Counted from the stretch's first letter, positions 1 to 6,569 are shown. The stretch is 9,977 bases of DNA from Methanosphaera sp. rholeuAM74 (GCA_003266075.1 MUZZ01000198.1:1-9977), one strand, 5' to 3'. Program-made: numbers and translations. The notes: generated by a model not told the origin, from the letters alone.

Positions 1-45
1 TTATTTTATTTTTATTTTTATTGTTGTGATACTCCTTTTTGTGTA

Positions 46-53
46 AGTATAAA
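46..53 (+). promoter_or_regulatory. TATA-like box for the Tad2-like gene, probable leaderless transcript
   Basis: The sequence AGTATAAA is centred about 24 bases before the ATG at 74. Archaeal transcription usually starts 22-27 bases downstream of the TATA centre, so the transcript would begin at or next to the start codon. No GGAGG-like ribosome-binding site precedes this ATG, whereas nearly all other genes here have one. The box and the missing Shine-Dalgarno are seen; leaderless expression is inferred. Confidence 0.45.
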
Positions 54-73
54 TCGTTACATAGTATTAGTGT

Positions 74-724
74 ATGAAGAGCAAAGATTTTATTAAAGAA
101 ATGTGTAACATTCTCAGAACACATGTATACCAAGTACCCTGTGGGAGTGTGGCACATCAATACTTGGAGGAATTTGATATGAGTAAATGTATAGAAGCTA
201 AACAAGAGAAGAAATTGGATGATATTGGTAATCGTGACCTTCAAATGGTTCACAAATTCCTGAAAGAAATGTATGCTGAATACCTTGGAACACATGACTC
301 TATTAGTGATCAGATGAGGCTTAAATGGTGTCATGCAATACAAACTGTGGGTAGTATTGGATACCAGTATAGAGTTGAACGTCTTACTAATGACTATGTG
401 GATGCAGGTTTTGTAAGTAGGAGTTGTGGAACTGTACATGATACTGATAAGCCTGATGATGATGGACCTGGTGATGAATGTACTTCTACTCATGTGGGTT
501 GGCATGATTTTGGTGACGCATTGAACTTCCTGCTTCATGGTCGTAAGCTTACTCGTGTGGGATGGAATGGTAACGATATGTATATCATGTTACAGACTCC
601 CACTAAGGATAGTAAGATGACCAAGCCCTATGTTTATATGAAGACTGCTGATGATGAGCTTGTTCCGTGGATTGCTAGTCAAACGGATATTCTGGCTGAT
701 GACTGGATATTGTATGTTGATTAA
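74..724 (+). CDS. DUF2829/Tad2-like domain protein, putative Thoeris anti-defence protein
   Basis: A 216-aa protein in three parts. Residues 1-122 are a mostly helical N-terminal region that I do not recognise. Residues 123-140 are an acidic, low-complexity linker. Residues 142-216 resemble DUF2829: FGDAL, the RVGWNG core (161-166) followed by MYIML, then VYMKTADDELVPW and the diagnostic ASQTDILADDW near the end. DUF2829 is the Tad2 family; characterised members from bacterial phages bind and sequester the cyclic ADP-ribose signal of Thoeris immunity. The family match is strong by eye, but the anti-defence role here is inferred. Most DUF2829 proteins are short, so the extra N-terminal domain of about 120 residues is unusual. 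The gene is separated from the structural genes by 268 bases, uses many T-ending codons (GGT, GAT, TGT, ACT) and has its own TATA-like box. It looks like an accessory gene transcribed independently. The ATG at 74 is the only sensible start. Confidence 0.75.
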   Translation: MKSKDFIKEMCNILRTHVYQVPCGSVAHQYLEEFDMSKCIEAKQEKKLDDIGNRDLQMVHKFLKEMYAEYLGTHDSISDQMRLKWCHAIQTVGSIGYQYRVERLTNDYVDAGFVSRSCGTVHDTDKPDDDGPGDECTSTHVGWHDFGDALNFLLHGRKLTRVGWNGNDMYIMLQTPTKDSKMTKPYVYMKTADDELVPWIASQTDILADDWILYVD

Positions 725-749
725 GCTCATCTCATTTTGTAGGTTAAGT

Positions 750-765
750 CCCCCCCCCCCCCCCC
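750..765 (+). repeat. Homopolymer tract of 16 C
   Basis: Sixteen consecutive C in an AT-rich intergenic region, 25 bases after the stop of the Tad2-like gene and followed 18 bases later by a run of nine T. A second tract of 11 C with the same C-run, ATA, T-run order lies after the capsid gene (3605-3615). Confidence 0.9.
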
Positions 766-783
766 ACATTCTCCACCCAGATA

Positions 784-813
784 TTTTTTTTTATTAAATG
801 TATATTTTTTTTT
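784..813 (+). terminator. Oligo-T transcription terminator candidate
   Basis: Two runs of nine T (784-792 and 805-813) lie 60-90 bases after the stop codon at 724, with no strong stem-loop in front. Archaeal intrinsic termination needs oligo-T on the non-template strand rather than a hairpin, so this fits the end of the accessory gene's transcript. Confidence 0.5.
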
Positions 814-818
814 ATAAA
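811..818 (+). promoter_or_regulatory. TATA-like box upstream of the protease-capsid operon
   Basis: TTTATAAA is the best TATA-like match in the gap. It would predict a start near 838-842 and a leader of about 150 bases before the ATG at 993. The region is so A/T-rich that other boxes, for example around 900-915, are possible. The choice is weak. Confidence 0.3.
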
Positions 819-992
819 CGTTTTTAACTTCTCATAAAAATGATAATCAAAACAGTATTTTTTTTGTGGCTATGAAGGGGAATCATTTCTCAACATTGAA
901 TTAATATTAAAAAAATGATGATTTTTGCTGAGCCAGAAAAAAACAATTAAAAAATCAAAAATACTAATTGATTAGGGAGACCCAAGATAATT

Positions 993-2198
993 ATGTCAAA
1001 AGCTAATCAAAACAACATATTCATAAAAATAGCTGTACTAATCAACGGAATACCAGACTACAAAGACACAGCACTCACACAAAGAGAAATAAAAGAAATA
1101 CAAGCAAACACACAACAACTCAACTTTGACATAGAACACAGTCATAATTACCTAAGTGGAATAACAACCAAACAAAGCTACATCAGCAAAGTAGACGAAA
1201 AAATACGAGGTAAAACCGTCCCCAAGGGAAGCTGGATAATGATACTAGAAATCACTAACCCCACCATCCTAGCAGGACTACAAAACGGAGACATCAAAGG
1301 AGTCAGCCTAGAAACCGACTTCACAAACGACGTCCAAGTAAAAGGATTTACCGAAGTAATACCCTACAAGGATGTAGAAACCAAGGAAGAAATGATTCCA
1401 CACGTGATTAGCTTTACAGGAAGTCCTGCTAATCAATATCCACTAGAAATTATGACACACAAACAGTACACAATGAAAAGTAAAAAATACGCACAAATTT
1501 ACGGAGGAAAAGATATGACAGACGTAAACGCAGATATAGAAGAAAAAACATGGCTCAGAGGAATTGTTGACAAGTTCGTCACTGGTCAACATACAATGAA
1601 AAGCACAGCAGTAGAGCCAACACAGGTGAACCAGCCAAGTATGGGTGGTAACACTGATGAATTAATTAATAGTCTCATTGAATCACAGAAGACTATACCA
1701 AGCCTCGCTAAGAGTTTTGATGCTGTGGTAGAAAGTAATACACGTATGAGTGAAGAGTTTAACAAGATGAACTCTACACTAGAACAAGTCCTAATCAGGG
1801 AAAGCAACACAGCAGGACAAAACGATAATGCTAATGATAAAGTCGATGGTGATGACCAGAAAGACGATGATGGTAAAGACAAAGACAAGGACACAGACAA
1901 GAACAAAGACCAAGTGGATGACAACCCAGACAACAAAGACACAAACACAGACACAGACACAAATACGGACGGCCAAGAACCAGATGATGACGCACTAACA
2001 CCAGAAGAAGAAGAAACACTAAGAAAACTACAAGAAAAACAAGCAAGACACACAAGAAAAAACATGGCATCCACACCACCACAACTAACACCACCAACAT
2101 TCACGCCATTCAACACAACCGAAGAAGACATGAACATGCAAGCCAAACAATACATGGCCAATAGAACATTTGAACACTTCATGAAAGGAGGACAATAA
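993..2198 (+). CDS. XkdF-like prohead serine protease with acidic scaffold-like C-terminus
   Basis: A 401-aa protein. Residues 1-155 resemble the XkdF/Mu gpI-type prohead proteases: FDIEHSH (45-51) supplies the putative catalytic His, VPKGSW (76-81) is the typical mid-domain strand, and GVSLE (103-107) supplies the putative catalytic Ser at 105. FTGSPAN (141-147) fits the usual end of the fold. Such proteases cleave the scaffold and capsid delta regions during head maturation. Residues 220-270 look helical. Residues 277-332 are a D/K/N/T low-complexity stretch, and 336-352 is a charged helix. Together these resemble an internal scaffold fused to the protease. A weak AGGGAG lies 13 bases before the ATG; the stop is two bases before the capsid ATG, so the two are co-translated. 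Protease-scaffold fusion is inferred; the active-site assignment is by motif only. Confidence 0.82.
   Translation: MSKANQNNIFIKIAVLINGIPDYKDTALTQREIKEIQANTQQLNFDIEHSHNYLSGITTKQSYISKVDEKIRGKTVPKGSWIMILEITNPTILAGLQNGDIKGVSLETDFTNDVQVKGFTEVIPYKDVETKEEMIPHVISFTGSPANQYPLEIMTHKQYTMKSKKYAQIYGGKDMTDVNADIEEKTWLRGIVDKFVTGQHTMKSTAVEPTQVNQPSMGGNTDELINSLIESQKTIPSLAKSFDAVVESNTRMSEEFNKMNSTLEQVLIRESNTAGQNDNANDKVDGDDQKDDDGKDKDKDTDKNKDQVDDNPDNKDTNTDTDTNTDGQEPDDDALTPEEEETLRKLQEKQARHTRKNMASTPPQLTPPTFTPFNTTEEDMNMQAKQYMANRTFEHFMKGGQ
1843..1990 (+). repeat. Low-complexity GAC/AAA coding repeat
   Basis: Short imperfect tandem units such as AAAGACAAAGACAAGGAC and ACACAGACACAGACAC encode the Asp/Lys/Asn/Thr-rich segment of the prohead protease. 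These are likely to vary in length between relatives by slippage, and they create spurious Val/Phe/Cys-rich frames on the opposite strand. Confidence 0.7.
2187..2191 (+). promoter_or_regulatory. Strong ribosome-binding site of the capsid gene
   Basis: GGAGG nine bases before the ATG at 2201, lying inside the last codons of the protease gene. This fixes the capsid start and fits the high expression expected of a major capsid protein. Confidence 0.8.
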
Positions 2199-2200
2199 AA

Positions 2201-3559
2201 ATGAGTTTCATAATGAACGATAACTGCTACGCAGACGGCGTACTGCCAACAATAGACACTATAAAATCAAGAGAAAAATTTGACATAAACTGGTTAAGTA
2301 ACAACCAGATAAGAAGTTTACTACCCAAACATACGATGAAAGACCTGCCAAGCACGGCAATATGGGATTGGGGCAGACCATTCACTAGTGCAGGTGAAGG
2401 TAATGGTCACGTCGCAAAGCCGGGTATGGCACCAGCTGCAGAAGGAAGTGCTTTTCTCGCTGAATTAGTTTTTGAGAGTAAATTCCTACAAGAATGTGAC
2501 TTCCAAACAACAGATAACCCTAACAATAAATTCACATTCCTCAAACTACAAAACAGACTACAAGGACTACGTGCAGTTGAGAATGGAAGGCAAATCAGAC
2601 ACCTCCACGAGAGGACTCCGGGTAAACTGGACAGCAGAATCGAAGAGGTATTCGCTGAACCATACGTGTCCTACATTGAGATACCATGGACTATCATGGT
2701 GGAAAATCTTGAACGTGGAAACTTCCTACAAACTGTACAAGAACTGGATAAAAACAGCAGACAAAACAATGTAGGAGAAATCAGCCTCTATGCTAAGAAG
2801 GATGACACGGCTGATGCTGATGGACTTAACATTAATGATGGTTTACTCAAACAATTAGAAGACCGTAACACCCGTTATGCTGAGACTATTGAGGATACCC
2901 GACGTATTAATCCTCAGGGTTATTTCTGTGGTATTCATGGTAATGGTACCGACCCTGTAGAAATAGATTTCAGTAAAACTGTTGAAGATGATGGAACAGA
3001 TGCTATCAGGCAGATGATGTATATGGCTGCTCAGTGGAATATCCAGCAAGTTAAAGGAGACCCTAATAAGAAGTTCCTAGTATCACCAGAGGTATACACT
3101 CAACTTCAGATAATTCAAACTGAAAGGCCTACTGGTCTTGGTGATAGGCTTATCCAGACAAGTGAGGGTATGATGATTAATGATTGTCCTATTGAAATGG
3201 CTATGGACTTAGCAATGCCTGCTAATGGTTATAATCAGCATATACTACTTGGTAACTTTAAGGCTGGTTTCTGTAATTGTATGCGTGAGGACTTCCAGAC
3301 TCACTGGGAGTACCACCAGTATGAGGAACATTATGTGGGGGATACCAAGACGTATTGGGTTGGTTTCTTGAAGGATCCTACTAAGATTTTGGCTGCTGAG
3401 GTTAGTAATCTTCCTAGTCAGATTGCTGCTGCTGATGGTGATGATTCTGGCTCCGGTAGTGGTTCTGGCTCCGGTAGTGGTTCTGGCTCTGGCAGTGGTT
3501 CTGGCTCCGGTAGTGGTAGTGGATCTGGTTCAGGTAGTGGTAGTGGTACTTCTCCCTGA
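2201..3559 (+). CDS. Major capsid protein, HK97-like fold, with C-terminal Ser-Gly tail
   Basis: A 452-aa protein directly after the prohead protease, as expected for the major capsid protein. The N-terminal part (about 1-95) would be the N-arm and possible delta region. Residues 150-190 (YIEIPWTIMVENLERG) look like the E-loop/spine region. FLVSPEVYTQL (292-302), the PIEMAMDL strand and the NQHILLGNFKAGF segment (345-357) resemble the P and A domains of HK97-type capsids, and DTKTYWVGFLKDPTKI (381-396) is a typical capsid C-terminus. Residues 416-449 are 17 uninterrupted Ser-Gly dipeptides ending in Thr-Ser-Pro. This tail lies beyond the fold and may be surface exposed. Codon use changes inside the gene: the first third favours A/C-ending codons, the last half T-ending ones. 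The fold call is by context and general sequence character, not by an alignment. Confidence 0.85.
   Translation: MSFIMNDNCYADGVLPTIDTIKSREKFDINWLSNNQIRSLLPKHTMKDLPSTAIWDWGRPFTSAGEGNGHVAKPGMAPAAEGSAFLAELVFESKFLQECDFQTTDNPNNKFTFLKLQNRLQGLRAVENGRQIRHLHERTPGKLDSRIEEVFAEPYVSYIEIPWTIMVENLERGNFLQTVQELDKNSRQNNVGEISLYAKKDDTADADGLNINDGLLKQLEDRNTRYAETIEDTRRINPQGYFCGIHGNGTDPVEIDFSKTVEDDGTDAIRQMMYMAAQWNIQQVKGDPNKKFLVSPEVYTQLQIIQTERPTGLGDRLIQTSEGMMINDCPIEMAMDLAMPANGYNQHILLGNFKAGFCNCMREDFQTHWEYHQYEEHYVGDTKTYWVGFLKDPTKILAAEVSNLPSQIAAADGDDSGSGSGSGSGSGSGSGSGSGSGSGSGSGSGSGSGTSP
3446..3549 (+). repeat. Tandem repeat encoding (Ser-Gly)17
   Basis: Imperfect copies of an 18-base unit, GGCTCCGGTAGTGGTTCT, give way to shorter TCTGGT/AGTGGT units. 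They encode the capsid tail at residues 416-449. Mixed synonymous Ser codons (TCT, TCC, AGT, TCA) show that the peptide is kept while the DNA has drifted. Copy number may vary by slippage. Confidence 0.85.
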
Positions 3560-3567
3560 CTTGGACA

Positions 3568-3630
3568 TAACCGTACACGGTTAGAATTATTATAAATCAC
3601 TCCACCCCCCCCCCCTACACATATTTTTTT
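3568..3630 (+). terminator. Hairpin, C11 tract and oligo-T terminator candidate after the capsid gene
   Basis: TAACCG (3568-3573) pairs with CGGTTA (3578-3583) around a TACA loop, nine bases after the capsid stop. A run of 11 C (3605-3615) and a run of seven T (3624-3630) follow. The T-run is the expected archaeal termination signal. The hairpin is 40 bases away from it, so it may instead protect the 3' end. This probably ends or attenuates the protease-capsid transcript. Confidence 0.5.
3605..3615 (+). repeat. Homopolymer tract of 11 C
   Basis: Eleven consecutive C, 45 bases after the capsid stop. With the tract at 750-765 it brackets the protease-capsid pair, and both are followed by ATA plus a T-run. 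Confidence 0.9.
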
Positions 3631-3680
3631 AACTTATTTTAAAATTAAAACAATACAAAACAAAGGAGGAAAATAAGAAT

Positions 3681-4193
3681 ATGACAGAAACAGAAATACT
3701 ACCCAATTCAACAGTAATACTAGAAGGAAGAAAATGCCACTACGAAGGAACAACAGACACAAACGGAAACATAGTATTCACAGACCTAGCACCAGACACA
3801 TACACACTACTAATCACACACACAGGACACAAAGACTACACACACCCAGAACCCATCATAATCAAAGAAGACAAACTAAACAAAATACAACTAAACATAG
3901 AACTAGAAAAACTAGAAGAAGTATCACAACAAAAAAGAACACTAAACATCCAACTAAACCCACCACTAGAAGACGTGGAAATATTCCTAGCAAATAGTGG
4001 TGGAGAAGAAATATCACAAACAACCAACGACCAAGGACAAGCAACATTCCCTGATGTACCATATGGTAATTATAACATCAACATTGAAGCAGAAGACTAT
4101 GAAGAATACTCACAAAACATCACAGTAAACAGGACAAACAACAATCCAAGACAAATCACTATAAACCTCACACACCTACCAGAACAATTATAA
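3681..4193 (+). CDS. Small virion protein with two carboxypeptidase-regulatory-like beta-sandwich domains
   Basis: A 170-aa protein with two related beta-sandwich domains. Domain 1 (about 6-75) has the pattern NSTVILEG, TDTNGNIVFTDLAPDTYTL, then THTGHKDY. Domain 2 (about 87-150) has RTLNIQLNPPLEDVEIFL, NDQGQATFPDVPYGNYNI, then AEDYEEY. The NG-x-F-x-(D)(L/V)-x-x-(G)-x-Y pattern is that of CarboxypepD_reg/PEGA-like folds, which phages use for capsid decoration and fibres. There is no signal peptide or membrane segment. Domain 1 seems to lack the first strand that domain 2 has. GGAGG (3665-3669) sits 11 bases before the ATG. Position after the capsid gene suggests a capsid decoration or head-fibre protein, but this is inference. 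Coding sequence is strikingly T-poor (14 T in the first 100 bases). Confidence 0.65.
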   Translation: MTETEILPNSTVILEGRKCHYEGTTDTNGNIVFTDLAPDTYTLLITHTGHKDYTHPEPIIIKEDKLNKIQLNIELEKLEEVSQQKRTLNIQLNPPLEDVEIFLANSGGEEISQTTNDQGQATFPDVPYGNYNINIEAEDYEEYSQNITVNRTNNNPRQITINLTHLPEQL

Positions 4194-4223
4194 AACGAAG
4201 AGCATTCAACAAAAGAATATAGA

Positions 4224-4228
4224 GGAGG
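4224..4228 (+). promoter_or_regulatory. Ribosome-binding site of the 467-aa fibre-base gene
   Basis: AGAGGAGG with its GGAGG core 11 bases before the ATG at 4240. It decides this start in a 46-base gap after the preceding gene. Confidence 0.75.
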
Positions 4229-4239
4229 AATAAATTAAG

Positions 4240-5643
4240 ATGGAAACAACCCTAATAGACGACATACTAATATACCTACCAGAATGGACAACACAAAAAC
4301 TACCTCCCAAAGACAAAAGACACAGAGAAGAAATACCATCATTCATCGAGGAATACCCAGAAAAAGGAGAATACAAACAATACCAGTACAGGAAACACAT
4401 AGAAAACAGAGAAGTACTAGTACAATACGAGATAACACGCAACATAATCAAAAACTACCTACACAGAGAACACATACCACAAACAGATGACTGCTACATA
4501 GCAACATGTATGTGGACAGCAGGACGACTAGAAGAAAAATACTACGGCAAAAAACAATCAAGACTCATCAAAGAAGCCAAAACAATCCTAGAACCATACA
4601 TCAAAGTATACTTCAGAGTACTCAACAAGCCACCAAGACCACACCACCCACACGGATATAATCCAGACATACACTATAACAGCCTACAACTACACATAAC
4701 AAGCAAAGAAGAACTCATACACGACGACACGAAAACCGATACAATACTAGTCGTATACGATGTCACAACAATGAAACATGAACCCATCAGATTAACAGCA
4801 CAAGTCACAGGAGTAGACAATACAAATGTAAACGATGGCGAAATACAATTCAGAATAGCAGGACGCAACATAGGAAGACCATGTCAAGTTGTTGGTGGAT
4901 ATGCATCACTACAAACAGCATTACCAGCACACCTACAGGAAATGAATGATATAACCGGAATATACAGTAATTCAACAACATATAATGATAGCAGAGGTGA
5001 GGCAAAACTATTCATACATGATGATAAACAATATCATCATCCCTTTCATTCATTCACCAAACCCTTTCTAGATCTGAAGGAGTACATCGAACAAGTAAGA
5101 AGAGATATACTCCAACGCATAACTACGGTTGAAACAGGAACACCGTTCCAGAACATATTCAGCAAGAAAAACCACACCCACCAGGAATACCTCACAAGCA
5201 ATGACACTATAAATAATAGTCTCCACCTCAACGGGTACACGGCGGATAGTTTTGCCTCCAGTAGGCATAACCACAGCCATATGTGTTACATCACACCATT
5301 CAAGATCAATAGTGGAGTTGATGTGATATCCATTACCGTGGATACTGATTGTGTTTCACATGCAATAGTACTGGAAGACATAAATAGTGAAATATTCACC
5401 TACATGGGATTTACTGACCAAAAAGTAGTCCTAGAGTACAATAATAGGGCAGTAGAAGGAAAACTATATCACTTATTATATTATACTACTTTTGCTGATA
5501 CAATGCAGTACAATACCCAGATGCAATTATATGATGTTGAGGCTGGTATAGGTAAACCCGTGGAACTCATATCAGTATTATCCGATGATAATAATGCACC
5601 AGTACAATGTGGTGTGGTAGACTACACATTAGAAGGAGGATGA
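4240..5643 (+). CDS. Multidomain virion protein: helical N-terminus, Ig domain, HxH fibre region, terminal half-Ig domain
   Basis: A 467-aa protein. Residues 1-130 are charged and helical; DDCYIATCMWTAGRLEEKYYG (83-103) to about 128 weakly recalls helical head-tail connector proteins (XkdH/gp6-like), which would fit the position but is a guess. Residues 170-259 are a complete Ig-like domain (IRLTAQVTG, GEIQFRIAGRNIGR, GIYSNSTTYNDSRGEAKL). Residues 275-295 look like a coiled coil. KKNHTHQEYL (309-318), LNGYTADSF (330-338) and RHNHSHM (342-348) are phage-fibre motifs; such HxH elements bind metal and appear in trimeric fibres. The last 37 residues (VEAGIGKPVELISVLS onwards, ending DYTLEGG) are only the first half of another Ig domain. 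The matching second half starts the next gene, whose ATG lies six bases after this stop. Likely the base of a virion fibre; exact role unknown. Confidence 0.7.
   Translation: METTLIDDILIYLPEWTTQKLPPKDKRHREEIPSFIEEYPEKGEYKQYQYRKHIENREVLVQYEITRNIIKNYLHREHIPQTDDCYIATCMWTAGRLEEKYYGKKQSRLIKEAKTILEPYIKVYFRVLNKPPRPHHPHGYNPDIHYNSLQLHITSKEELIHDDTKTDTILVVYDVTTMKHEPIRLTAQVTGVDNTNVNDGEIQFRIAGRNIGRPCQVVGGYASLQTALPAHLQEMNDITGIYSNSTTYNDSRGEAKLFIHDDKQYHHPFHSFTKPFLDLKEYIEQVRRDILQRITTVETGTPFQNIFSKKNHTHQEYLTSNDTINNSLHLNGYTADSFASSRHNHSHMCYITPFKINSGVDVISITVDTDCVSHAIVLEDINSEIFTYMGFTDQKVVLEYNNRAVEGKLYHLLYYTTFADTMQYNTQMQLYDVEAGIGKPVELISVLSDDNNAPVQCGVVDYTLEGG
5635..5639 (+). promoter_or_regulatory. Ribosome-binding site inside the end of the preceding gene, fixing start at 5649
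   Basis: GGAGG lies in the last codons of the upstream gene, nine bases before the ATG at 5649. The ATG at 5640 touches it and the ATG at 5607 has no site, so 5649 is the better start. Tight coupling or reinitiation at the upstream stop (5641-5643) is likely. Confidence 0.75.
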
Positions 5644-5648
5644 ACTAT

Positions 5649-6524
5649 ATGACTACACATATACTAGGAACAGTTCAGATAAATAGTCAAGGTAAAGCAG
5701 TCATCCAATTAGATACTAAAACTTTAGATGCGGGAGACTACACTATAAAAGCAACGCATAACCAGGACGACACATACCGGGAATCAAACACAACATCAAA
5801 CTTAACATTAAATCCACAAGACTTGGTATTGAGTATAGAGAACTTATCATATGTAGAGGCTGGTCAACCGTTCTCATTCGACGTGGTCAGCAGCATACCC
5901 ACAGTAGATTTTAAAGTAAGCCTTAAAATAAATGGTAGCACAATAAGAGAACAAAGTGAGAGCAGACTTGTTTATGCTGAATCTGTAATTGGCACGGGCA
6001 TCGCACACGTCACGCTTAATCCATCCACAATGACACACCTTAATATGAGCAACGGACAAAGCAGAACACTAGTTGTAGGTGGAGTTTCTTTAAAAGGTGG
6101 AGAAAAAACAAGTAACTACAACATAACCAGACCAGAAACAAACTTCACAGTAGGAGAAATATATATCAAGGATGCCGTCGGTGAGGTAATATTCGATACT
6201 GACGTTTTTGGTTTCCAAGTAGATTTTGAGTGGATTGATGGCTACAGTCACGGCTCAGAACTAAGTAATACAGATTTAATTGACTTACTAGATGCAAATG
6301 GTTTTGAAATGTATATGAAACCACCCAACCATGATGAAGCAAAATTACTATGGAATATCGTGGAAAACATAAACTACGATGGAAGCATTGCAGATATCCA
6401 GTTATGGAGTGCATATCGTAGTATGGTCGCAGAATCTGAGTATGTGCGTTTCGTAGTAAACCATAGCAATCCCACATTTACAAATAGTTCCACGGTTTTA
6501 AATGAAGATTATCAAGGATTATGA
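5649..6524 (+). CDS. Virion protein beginning with a half-Ig domain, unknown C-terminal domain (candidate fibre tip)
   Basis: A 291-aa protein from the ATG at 5649. Residues 1-54 (MTTHILGTVQINSQGKAVIQ, then DAGDYTIKATHNQDDTYRES) are the second half of an Ig-like domain, closely alike to residues 1-54 of the 384-aa protein encoded at 6570-7724. Residues 57-155 look like a divergent complete Ig-like domain (VLSIENLSYVEAGQPFSF, SLKINGSTI, GIAHVTLNPS). Residues 168-291 are a distinct domain that I do not recognise, rich in aromatic and acidic residues (VDFEWIDGYSHGSE, LWSAYRSMVAESEYVRFVV). There is no signal peptide or membrane segment. The upstream gene ends with the complementary first half. 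This protein has no such half at its C-terminus, so it could cap a chain. A tip or receptor-binding role is inferred from architecture alone. Confidence 0.68.
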   Translation: MTTHILGTVQINSQGKAVIQLDTKTLDAGDYTIKATHNQDDTYRESNTTSNLTLNPQDLVLSIENLSYVEAGQPFSFDVVSSIPTVDFKVSLKINGSTIREQSESRLVYAESVIGTGIAHVTLNPSTMTHLNMSNGQSRTLVVGGVSLKGGEKTSNYNITRPETNFTVGEIYIKDAVGEVIFDTDVFGFQVDFEWIDGYSHGSELSNTDLIDLLDANGFEMYMKPPNHDEAKLLWNIVENINYDGSIADIQLWSAYRSMVAESEYVRFVVNHSNPTFTNSSTVLNEDYQGL

Positions 6525-6569
6525 GAAGAAGATGTTAAATAGGATAAAATTAGGAGGAATAAAAGGAAA

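Larger units (their letters stand above)
725..992 (+). other. Non-coding gap with C16 tract, oligo-T tracts and upstream region of the protease gene
   Basis: No open frame of useful length or with a ribosome-binding site is present. The gap holds a run of 16 C (750-765), two runs of nine T (784-792 and 805-813), a TATA-like TTTATAAA (811-818) and an A/T-rich leader. It probably ends the transcript of the accessory gene and starts that of the capsid operon. Confidence 0.7.

Noticed and set aside
750..765. Poly-C run as a sequencing or assembly artefact
   Set aside because: A second independent C-run with the same downstream context occurs at 3605-3615, so a real feature is more likely, although exact lengths may be inaccurate.
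838..905. Very short ATG-started frames in the gap before the protease gene
   Set aside because: They are only about 10 codons long with no ribosome-binding site, and nothing suggests translation.
888..930. Possible operator-like inverted repeat (AATCATT / AATGATGATT)
   Set aside because: The match is short and imperfect in an A/T-rich region where such pairs are expected by chance.
1586..2182. Long minus-strand frames opposite the protease gene, rich in Val, Phe, Cys, Ser
   Set aside because: They are the reverse of the low-complexity GAC/AAA repeat and A/C-rich codons, have no ribosome-binding site, and lie antisense to a well-supported gene.
3418..3600. Minus-strand frame encoding a Pro-Glu/Leu-Pro repeat protein
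   Set aside because: It is the reverse complement of the Ser-Gly repeat of the capsid gene and has no start signals of its own.
5607..5648. Upstream starts for the 291-aa protein at 5607 and 5640
   Set aside because: The start at 5607 lies inside the preceding gene without a ribosome-binding site, and 5640 overlaps the GGAGG. The ATG at 5649 has ideal spacing and aligns with the start of the 384-aa protein (MTT-x-x-LGT).
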